NCBI GenBank assembly: GCA_030620095.1
Contig: JAUTXW010001615.1
Coordinates: 642,001 to 706,000, forward strand
Source of the DNA: Kuschelorhynchus macadamiae
Taxonomy: Eukaryota > Arthropoda > Insecta > Coleoptera > Curculionidae
Length of the DNA: 64,000 nucleotides
Direction: 5' to 3'
Part shown: in pieces, positions 63,951-64,000 of the stretch
How the letters are laid out: each line of letters opens with the position of its first letter
Position numbering within the stretch: the stretch's first letter is position 1
Made by a program: the position numbers and the translations under genes
The notes under the pieces: model-generated
Seen by the model: the letters and a program-made list of their open reading frames with translations, nothing else
The model's database searches: none
What the model was told of the DNA's origin: nothing

Positions 63951-64000
63951 AGGAGGTGCTAATTATAATTACTTGTTAACTTAACAATAAAATAGTTATT

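Overview
The window looks like nuclear DNA of an insect. A beetle is possible, but nothing here fixes the order. It is very AT-rich. It carries Jockey- and CR1-type LINEs, Penelope-like elements (PLEs) with GIY-YIG endonucleases, mariner-type transposons of the DUF4817 kind common in insects, a 60-nt intron, and a (CCTAA)n tract like the insect telomere repeat. There is no operon or other prokaryotic feature.

The only host protein gene I can support is one long plus-strand gene whose small exons are scattered among transposons. Exon 1 is 6270-6293, exon 2 is 18375-18427, exon 3 is 44794-44955 and exon 4 is 53417-53627. Each has plausible splice sites and all junction phases agree (0, 2, 2, then 0 out). 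Together they encode 150 residues: a signal peptide, a short acidic stretch, then a Pro/Tyr/Gly-rich and Gln/Ser/Ala-rich part. The reading frame continues past the window or into exons I did not find. Almost everything else is intron content of this gene.

Layout: 1-6.2 kb holds old repeats, PLE remnants and a possible promoter. 6.3-18.3 kb holds PLE family A in a head-to-head pair (9.2-11.4 kb), a Jockey element (11.5-13.7 kb) and a three-level nest (PLE-A, CR1-like LINE, Jockey; 13.7-17.65 kb). 18.4-44.7 kb holds two long-TIR mariner transposons (20.1-22.7 and 28.05-30.39 kb), TA microsatellites with palindromic cassettes, LINE fragments, a fold-back element and a 3.3-kb palindrome with two divergent tRNA-His genes (41.4-44.74 kb) that ends about 50 bp before exon 3. 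45-53.3 kb holds a mariner MITE, a LINE tail with telomere-like repeats, PLE family B as a head-to-head pair (48.5-50.97 kb) and a Jockey LINE ending just before exon 4. 53.6-64 kb holds arrays of a ~150-bp repeat, another Jockey LINE, a minus-strand CR1-like LINE, and a nearly whole LINE with ORF1 and ORF2 running off the right edge.

The most distinctive signal is a set of small RNA motifs tied to the PLEs. Four near-identical 43-nt copies fit a type I hammerhead ribozyme (27740, 37784, 48515 minus, 50880). Two further families with different stems keep the same plan (13499 and 19738), and several decayed copies exist. In all of them the helix III segment is self-complementary, which suggests ribozymes that work as dimers. 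Coordinates of element ends are estimates from reading by eye unless a duplication or repeat edge is named.
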